DNA of 64,000 bases from Maricaulis sp034659015 (GTDB lineage: Bacteria; Pseudomonadota; Alphaproteobacteria; Caulobacterales; Maricaulaceae). The notes beneath the pieces were generated by a model. It saw nothing but the letters and a program-made list of their open reading frames with translations, was not told the origin of the DNA and ran no database searches. The position numbers were made by a program, and so were the translations under genes. Shown piece by piece: positions 19,058-27,907 of the stretch. Positions within the stretch are counted from its first letter, which is position 1, and every line of letters starts with the position of its first letter. The stretch is taken from contig JAYEGL010000017.1 in the NCBI GenBank assembly GCA_034659015.1, forward strand, positions 186,001 to 250,000, written 5' to 3'.

Positions 19058-19081
19058 TACGTAGCCACCCTGTTACGTCAA
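19058..19081 (-). promoter_or_regulatory. Predicted promoter of the candidate small RNA
   Basis: On the minus strand TTGACGT, nine bases, then GCTACGTA. This resembles the Caulobacter housekeeping sigma consensus TTGACGS-N10-14-GCTANAWC, with a spacer one base short. The -10 overlaps the small palindrome CTACGTTTACGTAG. Confidence 0.45.
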
Positions 19082-19133
19082 CCCCAATGTTTGACGTTTT
19101 GTCGCAAGGATCCGCGGTTCGCCGCAGACGCCA

Positions 19134-20612
19134 CTAGGCGCGGTCGCGCGCTGAAATCGCTTTCACCGCAGCGATCCAGCCGTCGCGCGAAACGGTTTGC
19201 TGGGCGGGCTGTTCTTCCCTCCACTGACGATTGTCGCTGATATCGGCGGCCAGGCGCTCGCCCAGTTTGAGATCCTTGATCGTCACCTGGCCCTGCTCGC
19301 GCTCGTCGGAACCGACAATCACCGCCGCCACGGCGCCGCGCCGGTCGGCGTATTTCATCTGCTTGCCCATGTTTCCGCCGCCGACAAAGGCCTCGGCCCG
19401 GAACCCGGCAGCGCGCAGCTCGGCAGCCATTTTCAGATAATCCGCGGCGCGATCCTTTTCCGGCGCCACCACGACGACCAGCGGCTTCTCGTCCGCCTCG
19501 CCGGTCAGGCCCAGCGCCGACAGCGCCGCCGCAAACCGGCTCACACCGAAGGAAAAGCCCGTCGCCGGGACGGCCTGGCCGGTAAAGCGCGCGACGAGGT
19601 CGTCATAGCGCCCGCCGCCGCCGACCGACCCGAACTGGATCGGCTTGCCATCCTCATAGGTGGCCCGGGCCAGCAGTTCCGCCTCGAAGACGGGCCCGGT
19701 GTAATAGCCCAGACCGCGCACCACGGACGGGTCGAAGGCGGCGCGGGTCTCGTCGACACCGATCGCACCCAGCACGTCATGGATTTCCGCCAGCGCCGCC
19801 AGTCCGGCCTTGCCCGTCTCGGAGGCGCCGACCAGCGGTTCCAGCCGGCCGATCACGTCCTCGCGGCTGCCGCCCGCGGCGTCCAGGAAGGCCAGCACCG
19901 TGTCGATGCCGGCGCTGTCCAGCCTGGCGCCTTCGGTGAAATCGCCGGATTCGTCCTTGCGGCCCTCGCCGAGCAGCAGCGCCACGCCGTCACGGCCCAG
20001 CCGGTCGAGCTTGTCGGCCGCGCGCAGCACGCGCATGCGACGTTCCGGCTCGGCCGCGCCGATCGTTTCCAGCACCCCGTCCAGCACGCGACGGTCGTTG
20101 ACGCGGACGACATAGTCGCCCTCCTTCAGCCCGACCGAGCGCATGACTTCCGCCGCCAGGGCGATCATCTCGGCATCGGCGGCGGCGCTGGCCGAGCCCA
20201 CCGTGTCGGCGTCGCACTGGACGAACTGGCGGAACCGGCCCGGCCCGGGCTTCTCGTTGCGCCACACATCGCCGGCCTGGTAGCGGCGATAGGGCTTGTT
20301 GAGGTCCTGGTAGTTCTCGGCGACGTAGCGGGCCAGCGGCGCGGTGTGGTCGTAGCGCAGCGCCATCCACTGCCCGTCATCATCCTCCATGGCGAAGACG
20401 CCCTCATTGGGGCGCTCCTCGTCCGGCAGGAACTTGCCCAGCGCGTCGGCATATTCGAAGGCCGGCGTCATGAGCGGTTCGAAACCCCAGTCGTCATAGA
20501 CATGGCTCGCCCGCTCGATCAGATGCCGCTCCATGCGCAGGGTGGAACCGGTACGATCCTCGAAGCCGCGCGGGCGGCGGGCCTTCGGGCGGAAGGACTT
20601 CTTCTTGCTCAT
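19134..20612 (-). CDS. hisS: Histidyl-tRNA synthetase
   Basis: A 492-residue class II synthetase. Motif 2 is RYQAGDVWRNEKPGPGRFRQF, read as its conserved R and FRQF elements; the histidine-binding loop is RGLGYYTGPVFEA and motif 3 is GFSFGVSRFAAAL. The C-terminal anticodon-binding domain (VVVVAPEKD onward) is present. The start at 20612 (MSKKKSF) follows GGAGATAGG; the frame extends 23 codons further without family similarity. It is a single gene, with a small-RNA candidate downstream. Confidence 0.97.
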   Translation of the reverse strand: MSKKKSFRPKARRPRGFEDRTGSTLRMERHLIERASHVYDDWGFEPLMTPAFEYADALGKFLPDEERPNEGVFAMEDDDGQWMALRYDHTAPLARYVAENYQDLNKPYRRYQAGDVWRNEKPGPGRFRQFVQCDADTVGSASAAADAEMIALAAEVMRSVGLKEGDYVVRVNDRRVLDGVLETIGAAEPERRMRVLRAADKLDRLGRDGVALLLGEGRKDESGDFTEGARLDSAGIDTVLAFLDAAGGSREDVIGRLEPLVGASETGKAGLAALAEIHDVLGAIGVDETRAAFDPSVVRGLGYYTGPVFEAELLARATYEDGKPIQFGSVGGGGRYDDLVARFTGQAVPATGFSFGVSRFAAALSALGLTGEADEKPLVVVVAPEKDRAADYLKMAAELRAAGFRAEAFVGGGNMGKQMKYADRRGAVAAVIVGSDEREQGQVTIKDLKLGERLAADISDNRQWREEQPAQQTVSRDGWIAAVKAISARDRA

Positions 20613-20797
20613 GAACCTATCTCCGATGCAGGCGGAACCCCGTTCGCCCCGCCCTGCGCGCATGACAGCGCTGTTTTCCATACCTCACAGCGCTCTGTGA
20701 ACCCGTGATAGCAGGACTGGCCCGGGAATTGCGATGCGTTCACCGGAAATCAAGGCGTTACCGCCATGCTGGACACGATGGAAACCGGAGACCCGTC

Positions 20798-21277
20798 ATG
20801 ATGCGCACCCTCCTCATGGCCGCACTCGCGGCAACGGGCCTGGCCGCCTCGGCCCAGGCCGGCCCGGGGGCGGATCTCGCCGAATTCGCCGAGCGCCTGC
20901 GCGCGGAAGCGACTGCCCGGTCGCAGACCGCCGCACAGCGTCCGGCCGCCCCGGCGCACCCGCTGGACATCGAGGATCCCTTCGCCTTCGAGCTGGAACA
21001 GTTTTCCGTGGAGGCCCTGATGCTCAGCCGCCGGATCGATGCGGCCGGCGGCCCGATCGACCTGCGCTGCATCTTCCGCGGCATGTCGGCGGATGCCGGC
21101 GCGCGCCTGGAGGCGCTCAACGAGGCCGAGACCGCGGCGCAGCAGGCGCATATCTATGCCGGCCTGGCCGATCTGATGCGCGACGCGTCGGAGATCGCCC
21201 CGGCCGTCGACAGCGATGCCGACCTGTCCGGCGTCGAGCTGCCCGCAAGCTGCCCCGCAACCGGGGCACGCCACTAA
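20798..21277 (+). CDS. Secreted protein of unknown function
   Basis: A 159-residue protein with a clear signal peptide (MMRTLLMAALAATGLAASAQA). The mature part is helical and Ala-rich, with two cysteines (DLRCIFRGMS and LPASCPATG) that may pair. I do not recognise a family. The ATG at 20798 is the only start giving a signal peptide. It diverges from hisS and converges on the dsbD-like gene, overlapping its end by 4 bp (CTAA). Confidence 0.75.
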   Translation: MMRTLLMAALAATGLAASAQAGPGADLAEFAERLRAEATARSQTAAQRPAAPAHPLDIEDPFAFELEQFSVEALMLSRRIDAAGGPIDLRCIFRGMSADAGARLEALNEAETAAQQAHIYAGLADLMRDASEIAPAVDSDADLSGVELPASCPATGARH

Positions 21278-23391
21278 CCGTTCCGGCGCGAGGCCCGGTC
21301 GAGCGCCTCGACCAGCCCGTCCTTCGTCAGCACGGTCGGCAGGACCCGCGCCTCTCCGCCGTCGGCCGGATAGAGCAGATACATGGGCACGCCCGCCTGG
21401 CCGTGCTCGTAGATCAGCTCGGCAATGGTCTCGTTCCGGTTGGTCCAGTCGGCACGCAGCATCACGACGTCGAACCGGTCGAAGGCCTCCTGCACGGCGG
21501 GGGTATTGAGCACGCGAAGCTTGTTGACCTGGCAGGTCACGCACCAGGCCGCGGTGACATCGACGAAGACAGCCCGTCCCTCGGCCCGCAGCGCACTGAC
21601 GCGTTCGCGCGACCAGGTCTCGAAACGCTCGCCTTCGCGGGTGGCGGCCGCCTCGGCCGGCGGGATGCGCGCCACCCAGACCGTGCTGACCACGCTGCCG
21701 ATCAGGGCGACGGCGGCGACGGTCTTCCACACGGCGCCGGTCTGGCGATTGGCCCAGACGGCCAGCGCCAGCGCGACCATCGCGATGCCGGCGAACAAGA
21801 CCCCGCCCGGCCCCGACTGGATCGAGAGCACCCAGACCAGCCAGATCACCGACGCGAACATCGGAAAGGCCAGCGCCTGGCGGAACAGCACCATCCAGGG
21901 CCCCGGCCTGGGCAGGATGCGCAGCAGGGAGGGAATAAAGGAGAACAGCACGAAGGGAGCGGCCAGGCCGAGGCCGAGCGCGGCGGCCACCGCCAGCACG
22001 ACCGGTGTCGGCTGGGTCAGCGCCAGCCCCAGTGCGCCCGCGGCCAGCGGTCCGACGCAGGGCGCCGCGACCACGGCGGCCAGCACGCCGGTGAAGAAGG
22101 CACCGCGCCAGCCGGGCGCTTCGGTCAGACCCGAGCCCAGCCCCATCAGGCGCGTGCCGAACTCGAAGGCGCCGATCAGGTTGAGTCCGATGGCAAACAG
22201 AAGAAGCGCGAGAATCGCGACGACGATCGGCACCTGCAGCTGGAAGCCCCAGCCCACCGGCAGCCCCACTTCGCGCAGCACGACCAGCAGCGCGGCCAGT
22301 CCGACGAAACTCGCCAGCACGCCGGCCAGGAAGAGCAGGCCCTGCTGGCGCACCGTCCCGGCATCGTCGTGCGCCACCTGGACGAATTTGAGCACCTTGA
22401 TCGACAGGATCGGGAAGACGCAGGGCATGAGGTTGAGGATGAGCCCGCCGCCGAAGGCGAGCAGGAACAGCACGAACAGGTTGGGCGGCAGGTCCGCCGC
22501 GCCGCTGCCGGGCTGCGGCAGCGCGATCGCCGGCGTGCGGCTTGCCGGCTCGGGACGGACCTCGACGGCATGGCGCTGCCAGCGGCCGCCGGCATTGACC
22601 TCATAGGCCAGCACACCGGCCCGCGCCGTTTCCAGCCGGTTCTCGGCGGCATAGCCCGGCTCCATGACGAGAAGAATGCGCTCGCCGTCACGCTGCACCT
22701 CCTGCGGCGCGGCATGGCGGATCAGACCGGTCTCGTAGGGGAAGAAGCTCAGCTCGCGCCACTCCACACCGTCCTTGGTCAGATCGCCGCCGGAAATATC
22801 CAGCACGATCCGCCCGGAGGTCAGACCGAGCTCGGTCTGCATGTCCTCGGCCGGCATGGGCTCCGATTCGAGCGCCGCGCGGATCGTCCAGTAACCGGTC
22901 TCGTCGCGGCTCGCCGCCTCGCCGACCGGCAGGGTCAGCTCGAGCGTGCGCTCCTCGGGAATGCAGATATCCTCGCAGACCAGCCAGGTCGCATCGGCCC
23001 GGAAGGTGACGCTGTCGCCCTGATAGGCTTCGTCGATCCGGACCGGCATCGGCAGCGTCACCTCGCCGTAATAGCCGTAGTCCATGATCTCTTCGGTCAG
23101 GCGCAGTTCGACGGGCGCCGGCCAGACAATGTCGCCGATCTCCACGCCGTCCGGCACGGTCCAGTCGATCTCGACGGGCAGGCCGTTATCGCCGGGATTG
23201 CGCCAGTAGGTGTGCCAGCCCTCGGGCATGACCTGGTGCAAGCCGATATGGAAGGACCCGCCCGGCTCCGCCCGGGAGACCTCCGCCACGAGACGCGCAT
23301 CGACAATGGGGTCGCCGCTGGCCCATCCGGGCTGGGCATCCGCCTCGGCGATCAGTCCGAGCAGCAGAAGGACGAACAGGACAGGACGCAT
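21274..23391 (-). CDS. DsbD/ScsB-like thiol:disulfide interchange protein
   Basis: A 705-residue protein that carries electrons from cytoplasmic thioredoxin to periplasmic targets. After a signal peptide, the N-terminal periplasmic domain holds CEDICIPEE. The membrane domain (about 305-570, eight or so helices) has the cysteine pair in LMPCVFPILS and AAPCVGPLAAG. The C-terminal thioredoxin domain has AAWCVTCQVNK. The large N-terminal domain resembles ScsB rather than short CcdA. The ATG at 23391, following GAGGTG, is preferred over one nine codons upstream. Confidence 0.93.
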   Translation of the reverse strand: MRPVLFVLLLLGLIAEADAQPGWASGDPIVDARLVAEVSRAEPGGSFHIGLHQVMPEGWHTYWRNPGDNGLPVEIDWTVPDGVEIGDIVWPAPVELRLTEEIMDYGYYGEVTLPMPVRIDEAYQGDSVTFRADATWLVCEDICIPEERTLELTLPVGEAASRDETGYWTIRAALESEPMPAEDMQTELGLTSGRIVLDISGGDLTKDGVEWRELSFFPYETGLIRHAAPQEVQRDGERILLVMEPGYAAENRLETARAGVLAYEVNAGGRWQRHAVEVRPEPASRTPAIALPQPGSGAADLPPNLFVLFLLAFGGGLILNLMPCVFPILSIKVLKFVQVAHDDAGTVRQQGLLFLAGVLASFVGLAALLVVLREVGLPVGWGFQLQVPIVVAILALLLFAIGLNLIGAFEFGTRLMGLGSGLTEAPGWRGAFFTGVLAAVVAAPCVGPLAAGALGLALTQPTPVVLAVAAALGLGLAAPFVLFSFIPSLLRILPRPGPWMVLFRQALAFPMFASVIWLVWVLSIQSGPGGVLFAGIAMVALALAVWANRQTGAVWKTVAAVALIGSVVSTVWVARIPPAEAAATREGERFETWSRERVSALRAEGRAVFVDVTAAWCVTCQVNKLRVLNTPAVQEAFDRFDVVMLRADWTNRNETIAELIYEHGQAGVPMYLLYPADGGEARVLPTVLTKDGLVEALDRASRRNG

Positions 23392-23484
23392 TGGCAAACA
23401 CACCTCATGGCTGGGCAATGACCGTTCAGGCTCACCGATATAGGCGGATTTCGCGCCGCTTCGAACCGGCCTCCCGAAATGGTG

Positions 23485-23526
23485 ATGTCAAAATGCAAAC
23501 GGCCGAACCTTTGCGGTGCGGCCGTT
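23485..23526 (-). terminator. Terminator-like hairpin after sapC, minus strand
   Basis: The 8-bp stem AACGGCCG / CGGCCGTT (23498-23526) is followed on the minus strand by TTGCATTTTGA. It lies 25 bp past the sapC stop codon. Confidence 0.55.
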
Positions 23527-23550
23527 CGTGTCTGGATCGTGCCGGTCCGG

Positions 23551-24324
23551 TCAGACCTGCTGCTGGCCGACCTGGGAGGTCCGGCGCAGGATGCGGTCCC
23601 AGCGCTGCAGCGAGATCAGGTGGGCCGTCACGGCCATCAGATCGCCATTGTCCTGCATTTCCTTGAGCTTGTCGCCCGGCAGGGCGGCAAACTTCTCGTG
23701 GGACACGCCCCAGTATTCCGCGACGGTGACCGGGTTTTCCGGATCCTGCGGGTTGGCGACCTTGACGTCTTTCTGCTCGAGCAGGTCCATCGCGGCCAGA
23801 CGCTCCACGAAGGCTTCCGTGGCGCGGGCATCGTTCTCGAAGGCCGAGACGAAGTCGATCGCCTGCTGGGTGTATTGCGACGGCTCGCCATTCTCTTCGA
23901 AGAACGGGCGTTCCGGATTTTCGGAGACGACGAATTCCGCATCCAGGTCGACGCAGACCGTGGAGGCCTGATCGTCCGGATTGGTCGCGCTCACGAAGGG
24001 ATAGCGGCGCACATAGGCGGGAATATAGTGTTCGTGGTCGAACTGGCCGTCCTCGGTGACGAAGACGTTCGAACCCTGGCGCAGGCCCATCACCAGAACC
24101 GGCATCTTCTTCTCGCCGAGGAAGATGATCGGATAGCTGCCGCAGGCATAGGCGAATTCCGGGCTGATCGCCGGAACGAAATGCCAGTCCTTCAGGAAGG
24201 CAAACGGATTGGAAACGGTCGTGACGCCGTAGGACTTGTGCTTCTGCCGGTTGAGCGGTTCCACATTCTTGTAGAGCGGAACGGAACCGGTGAGACGCGG
24301 CTCATTGGCGGGTGCGTCGGCCAT
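23551..24324 (-). CDS. SapC family protein
   Basis: A 257-residue soluble protein of the SapC family, first noted with surface-layer genes in Campylobacter but of uncertain function. Recognisable segments are PLYKNVEPLNRQKH near the start, FVPAISPEFAYACGSYPIIF, and HYIPAYVRRYPFV. In many alphaproteobacteria SapC-like genes lie next to TonB receptors, and here a TonB receptor is two genes away. No signal peptide is evident. The ATG at 24324 (MADAPAN) is chosen because the 30-codon extension looks non-coding. Confidence 0.85.
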   Translation of the reverse strand: MADAPANEPRLTGSVPLYKNVEPLNRQKHKSYGVTTVSNPFAFLKDWHFVPAISPEFAYACGSYPIIFLGEKKMPVLVMGLRQGSNVFVTEDGQFDHEHYIPAYVRRYPFVSATNPDDQASTVCVDLDAEFVVSENPERPFFEENGEPSQYTQQAIDFVSAFENDARATEAFVERLAAMDLLEQKDVKVANPQDPENPVTVAEYWGVSHEKFAALPGDKLKEMQDNGDLMAVTAHLISLQRWDRILRRTSQVGQQQV

Positions 24325-24415
24325 GTTGGAAACCCCTTCAGTGCTTTGGGCGCTAGATAGCGGATTAGCCCCGCTGCGGCAACGCGCCGGAACAGGGCTA
24401 CTGGCCTTGGCCACG

Positions 24416-24452
24416 CAAAAAAGGTGCCGGGCCCGGAGGGGGGACCCGGCAC
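24416..24452 (-). terminator. Rho-independent terminator of ompW, minus strand
   Basis: The stem GTGCCGGG / CCCGGCAC (24424-24452) is followed on the minus strand by six T residues. It is 23 bp beyond the ompW stop codon. Confidence 0.85.
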
Positions 24453-24475
24453 ATCGTCACGATCGTCCGTGGATC

Positions 24476-25096
24476 CTAGAATTGACGGCCGAGACCGATG
24501 CCGAAGATCACGGGATCGATGTCCACGTCGGCGGCAATGGCACCATCGATCAGGACGTCGGTATTGATGTCGATATACTTGACGTCGAGATTGACGAGCC
24601 AGCCGTTTTCCAGCGCGAAGTCGAGGCCCGCCTGGCCGGCCAGGCCGAAGCTGTCGTCATAGTCGATGGTCGACAGCGCCGAACCGCTGGGCAGGTCCTC
24701 GTTGAAGAAGGTCGTGTAGTTCACGCCCGCGCCGAGATAGGGGCGGACCTTGCCGTCCGGATTGAAGTGGTACTGCAGCGTCAGCGTCGGCGGCAGCAGG
24801 GTGACATCACCCAGATCGACATCGCCCGCAGCCGTTCCGACGGCCATCACGTCGTGCGGCGTCACGCCGAGGATGAGTTCGACGGCCCAGTTGTCCCGGA
24901 CGAAGTAGGAGATATCCAGTTCCGGCACGATCGAGGTGTCGATGTCGACATCGCCGCCGATCGGATCGATCGTGGCGCTCTCGTTCGGCACGACATGCAG
25001 GCCGCGCAGGCGAACCAGCCAGTCACCCTGTTCGGCGGTGGCCGGAGCGGCGGCGAGAAGGCTGGTGGCGATGGCGCCGAGAAGGAGGCGTTTCAT
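24476..25096 (-). CDS. ompW: OmpW family outer-membrane protein
   Basis: A 206-residue eight-stranded beta-barrel. A signal peptide (ending APATAEQ) precedes GDWLVRLRGLHVVPNES; later segments PELDISYFVRDNWAVELI and RPYLGAGVNYTTFF are characteristic of OmpW, and it ends in the aromatic C-terminus IGLGRQF required for BAM insertion. OmpW barrels pass small hydrophobic molecules. It lies between sapC and the zinc-type TonB receptor on the same strand, but a terminator separates it from sapC. Confidence 0.93.
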   Translation of the reverse strand: MKRLLLGAIATSLLAAAPATAEQGDWLVRLRGLHVVPNESATIDPIGGDVDIDTSIVPELDISYFVRDNWAVELILGVTPHDVMAVGTAAGDVDLGDVTLLPPTLTLQYHFNPDGKVRPYLGAGVNYTTFFNEDLPSGSALSTIDYDDSFGLAGQAGLDFALENGWLVNLDVKYIDINTDVLIDGAIAADVDIDPVIFGIGLGRQF

Positions 25097-25177
25097 GGGT
25101 CTGTCCTTTCCGTCCCTAGAAAACTTGAGGACTTTCTGGACCCACTTTGCGCGCGTCTGAAGTGCGCGTTTCGCCGC

Positions 25178-25207
25178 GCGTCAGCCTGCCGCGCGACAGG
25201 CTGACGC
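25178..25207. other. 11-bp perfect hairpin between the TonB receptor and ompW
   Basis: GCGTCAGCCTG / CAGGCTGACGC encloses an 8-base loop. There is no T tract on either strand. It may be a processing or weak termination site between the receptor gene and ompW. Confidence 0.5.
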
Positions 25208-25232
25208 AGCGTTGTCCGGCGAAACCGTTCGG

Positions 25233-27335
25233 CTAGAAGTTCATCACCAGGGCGGCGCGGAAATTCCGGCCCGGCAGCGGCACCATGTCCTTGAGGACGG
25301 AAGTGTGAACGCGGGCTTCCTCGTCGGTCAGGTTCCGGCCTTCCAGGATCACGCGAAGACCGCGATCGTCGAACGGTTCCACGGACCAGCGGGCATTGAC
25401 CAGGACATAGCCCTGGGTCTTGAGCTCGCCGACCGCGGTGTCGTCCTGGACGTCATTCCACTCGACCTCCAGCAGCAGGTCCTGGCGGGCCGTGCTGGCC
25501 GTCACGCCACCGGTGAAGGAGAGCGGCGGGATGCGCGGCAGGTTGTCGCCGCTATCCAGCTCGGCATCGACATATTCGCCGGTCAGCTCGCCGGAGAAGT
25601 CCCAGTCGCCCAGCCGGCCCAGCGGCCCTTCGATACGGCCTTCGAAACCGCTGAGCACCGCGTCTTCCTGGCGGTACTGGTAGACGGGGAAACCGTCTTC
25701 CTCGGCGCCGGTCGGGAAGGAGGCGATGAAGCCGTCATAGTCGGCCCGGAAGACCGAGCCTTCCAGGAACCAGTCGCCGAGCGTCGTGCGCGCCGTGATC
25801 TCGGCGGACACGGCCTTCTCGGTCTCCAGCGCCGGATTGCCCACCTCGAAGGACCGGGTGGCCACGTGCGGTCCTTCGGCGAAGAGCTCGACATCGGTCG
25901 GCGCGCGCTCGCTGGACGACAGGGTCAGGGCGATGAAGGTGTCGCGGACCGGGCGCACGAAGACCGAGCCCGACAGGCTCTGCGTGTCGAAATCCCGGCT
26001 ATCCGTCGCGGTGTCCAGCTCGCGGTTTTCCAGGCGCAGACCGCCCTCCAGCCCCCAGCTCTCGCGGTCCCAGCGCTCGACCAGGAAGAGGCCCCAGTCG
26101 GCGGTTTCCGACGCCGGCACATAGGCCTCCTCGCCGATGGCGGCGAAGTCGCGGCTGAAGGCCTGCAGGCCGGCCGCACCTTCCCAGGTCCCGCCCCACA
26201 GATCGACCGGGGCGTGGCGCGCTTCCAGACGGCCTTCCCAGCCGTCATTCTCGAAGCGCGTGCCCGCCTCGGTGCCTTCCAGCTCGACATGCTCGTAGCT
26301 GCCGACACCGAAGGAGAAGCGGATGCGTTCGATGTGCTCGCCCAGATCGCGCCACTCGCCACGCAGATCGTAGCGCGTCTGTTCCAGATCGATGCGGACC
26401 GCGCCCTCGTGGGCGTGGGCCTCTTCCTCATGACCCTCTTCGTCCGCGTGCGCCTCGTCTTCGTGAGCATGGCCCGGCACGCCGTAGAGGGCGTCGGACT
26501 GTTTGACCGCAAACCCGATAAAGCCGTTTTCGCCCACCCAGGAGACACCGGCGGAGGCGGTGGAGAAATCGAGACCGGAGTTCGCGACCGTCCCGGAGGG
26601 ATGCGCCTCTTCGCCGTGCTCGCCTTCTTCCTCGTGTTCACCCTCTTCGGCCTCCTCGAAGAGACGGAAGAGATCGGATTCGGCATAGCCGGGAATGTCA
26701 TAATCGTCGGCCGTGCGGGTCATCGCCTGGAGATTGAAAACCAGCTCGCCGGCATTGAAACGCACCTGTCCGGCGGCCGTCTCGCCGTCATCGACCGACG
26801 TCATCGACGCATAGAAGCGGCCGTCGAGGCCATCCTCGGCCCGCTCTTCGGGGATGCGCCCGTCGATCACATTGACCACGCCGCCGATCGCGCCGCCGCC
26901 ATAGGCGATGGCCGCCGGGCCGCGCAGGATTTCCACGCTCTCCGCTTCCAGCGCCTCGGAGGCAACCGCATGGTCGGGGGAGTTCGTCGAGGCGTCGATC
27001 AGCCCGACGCCATTGACCAGCACGCGCACCCGGTCGGAGCCGAGACCGCGAATGACGGGACGGCTGGCGGCCGGACCGAAATACGTCGTCGAAACGCCCG
27101 GTTCGTGCGCGATCGTATCGGCGAGCGACCCGGCCAGATTGTCTTCCAGATGGCGCCGGTCGACGATCTCGACCGCACCGGCGACCTCGTCCGCAGCAAC
27201 GCCCAGGGGCTGCGAAGTGACGACGATAACGTCCTCGTCCTCCGGGGCGGTGGTCTGTGCCCCGGCCTGTGCCGGCATGGCGATGGCCAGGCTGAGTGCG
27301 GCCAGGCTGCTGGTCGAAACTGGAATTCTGCGCAT
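25233..27335 (-). CDS. TonB-dependent receptor, probable zinc importer (ZnuD-like)
   Basis: A 700-residue outer-membrane receptor. A signal peptide precedes the TonB-box-like DVIVVTSQPLG, the plug (about 45-150, with GLGSDRVRVLVNGV and VEILRGPAAIAYGGGAIGG) and the barrel ending FRAALVMNF. Two extracellular-loop-like stretches (about residues 225-250 and 295-325) are packed with His, Glu and Asp (for example EEGEHEEEGEHGEEAH), as in ZnuD zinc receptors. It is divergent from zur, and a Zur-box-like dyad overlaps its -10 region. The ATG at 27335 with GGGGA before it is preferred. Confidence 0.88.
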   Translation of the reverse strand: MRRIPVSTSSLAALSLAIAMPAQAGAQTTAPEDEDVIVVTSQPLGVAADEVAGAVEIVDRRHLEDNLAGSLADTIAHEPGVSTTYFGPAASRPVIRGLGSDRVRVLVNGVGLIDASTNSPDHAVASEALEAESVEILRGPAAIAYGGGAIGGVVNVIDGRIPEERAEDGLDGRFYASMTSVDDGETAAGQVRFNAGELVFNLQAMTRTADDYDIPGYAESDLFRLFEEAEEGEHEEEGEHGEEAHPSGTVANSGLDFSTASAGVSWVGENGFIGFAVKQSDALYGVPGHAHEDEAHADEEGHEEEAHAHEGAVRIDLEQTRYDLRGEWRDLGEHIERIRFSFGVGSYEHVELEGTEAGTRFENDGWEGRLEARHAPVDLWGGTWEGAAGLQAFSRDFAAIGEEAYVPASETADWGLFLVERWDRESWGLEGGLRLENRELDTATDSRDFDTQSLSGSVFVRPVRDTFIALTLSSSERAPTDVELFAEGPHVATRSFEVGNPALETEKAVSAEITARTTLGDWFLEGSVFRADYDGFIASFPTGAEEDGFPVYQYRQEDAVLSGFEGRIEGPLGRLGDWDFSGELTGEYVDAELDSGDNLPRIPPLSFTGGVTASTARQDLLLEVEWNDVQDDTAVGELKTQGYVLVNARWSVEPFDDRGLRVILEGRNLTDEEARVHTSVLKDMVPLPGRNFRAALVMNF

Positions 27336-27373
27336 GGCATCCCCGCTATGTAATAACAACACATTCGCGAAGC

Positions 27374-27390
27374 GTGATATTATAACATCC
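27374..27390. promoter_or_regulatory. Zur-box-like operator
   Basis: Read toward the receptor, GATGTTATAATATCAC is an imperfect dyad close to the proteobacterial Zur box (ATGTTATAATATAACAT). It contains TATAAT, a likely -10 for the receptor gene. It lies between the ZnuD-like gene and zur, about 40 bp upstream of the receptor start and 60 bp upstream of the zur start. Confidence 0.65.
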
Positions 27391-27449
27391 TTACTGCGGC
27401 AATCCCCCGGGGTGTGAAAACGCCGCGGGTGCGATTAAATATTGGTCAG

Positions 27450-27878
27450 ATGACTCGCGATTCCCTCACCCACGCCCTCGAGACGGCGGAAACACGCTGC
27501 CACGAGCGGGGCGAAAAGCTCACGCCGGTGCGCCGGCGCGTGCTGGAACTCGTTCTGGAAGCGGACGGCCCGGTAAAGGCCTATGACCTGCTCGAAGCCC
27601 TCAAGCCGGGCCCCGGCTCGGCCAAGCCGCCGACGGTCTATCGCGCGCTGGATTTCCTGATGTCGGCCGGGCTGGTGCACAAGGTGGAAGCCCTCAATGC
27701 CTTCGTCGGCTGCACCCACGCCCATGACGACGGCGGCGCCGAGCTCTTCATCTGCTCCGATTGCGGCACGGTGGAGGAGCGCCATGGCGCGCCGGATCCG
27801 GTCCACATGCCCGACGGTTTCGTGATCGAGCGGTCCGTGGTCGAGCATTTCGGCCATTGCGCCAACTGCAAGCACTGA
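27450..27878 (+). CDS. zur: Fur-family zinc uptake regulator Zur
   Basis: A 142-residue Fur-family repressor. The winged helix (PVRRRVLELVLEADGPVKAY through PTVYRALDFLMSAGLVHKVE, read as separate segments) is followed by the dimerisation domain with CTHAHDDGG, CSDC and CANC, which supply structural and sensory zinc ligands. The divergent receptor with His-rich loops favours Zur over Fur. The ATG at 27450 gives a typical length; a GTG at 27414 would add 12 codons. No strong Shine-Dalgarno precedes either. Confidence 0.9.
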   Translation: MTRDSLTHALETAETRCHERGEKLTPVRRRVLELVLEADGPVKAYDLLEALKPGPGSAKPPTVYRALDFLMSAGLVHKVEALNAFVGCTHAHDDGGAELFICSDCGTVEERHGAPDPVHMPDGFVIERSVVEHFGHCANCKH

Positions 27879-27907
27879 TCTGAACAATTCCACCGGGGCC
27901 CTGTGCG

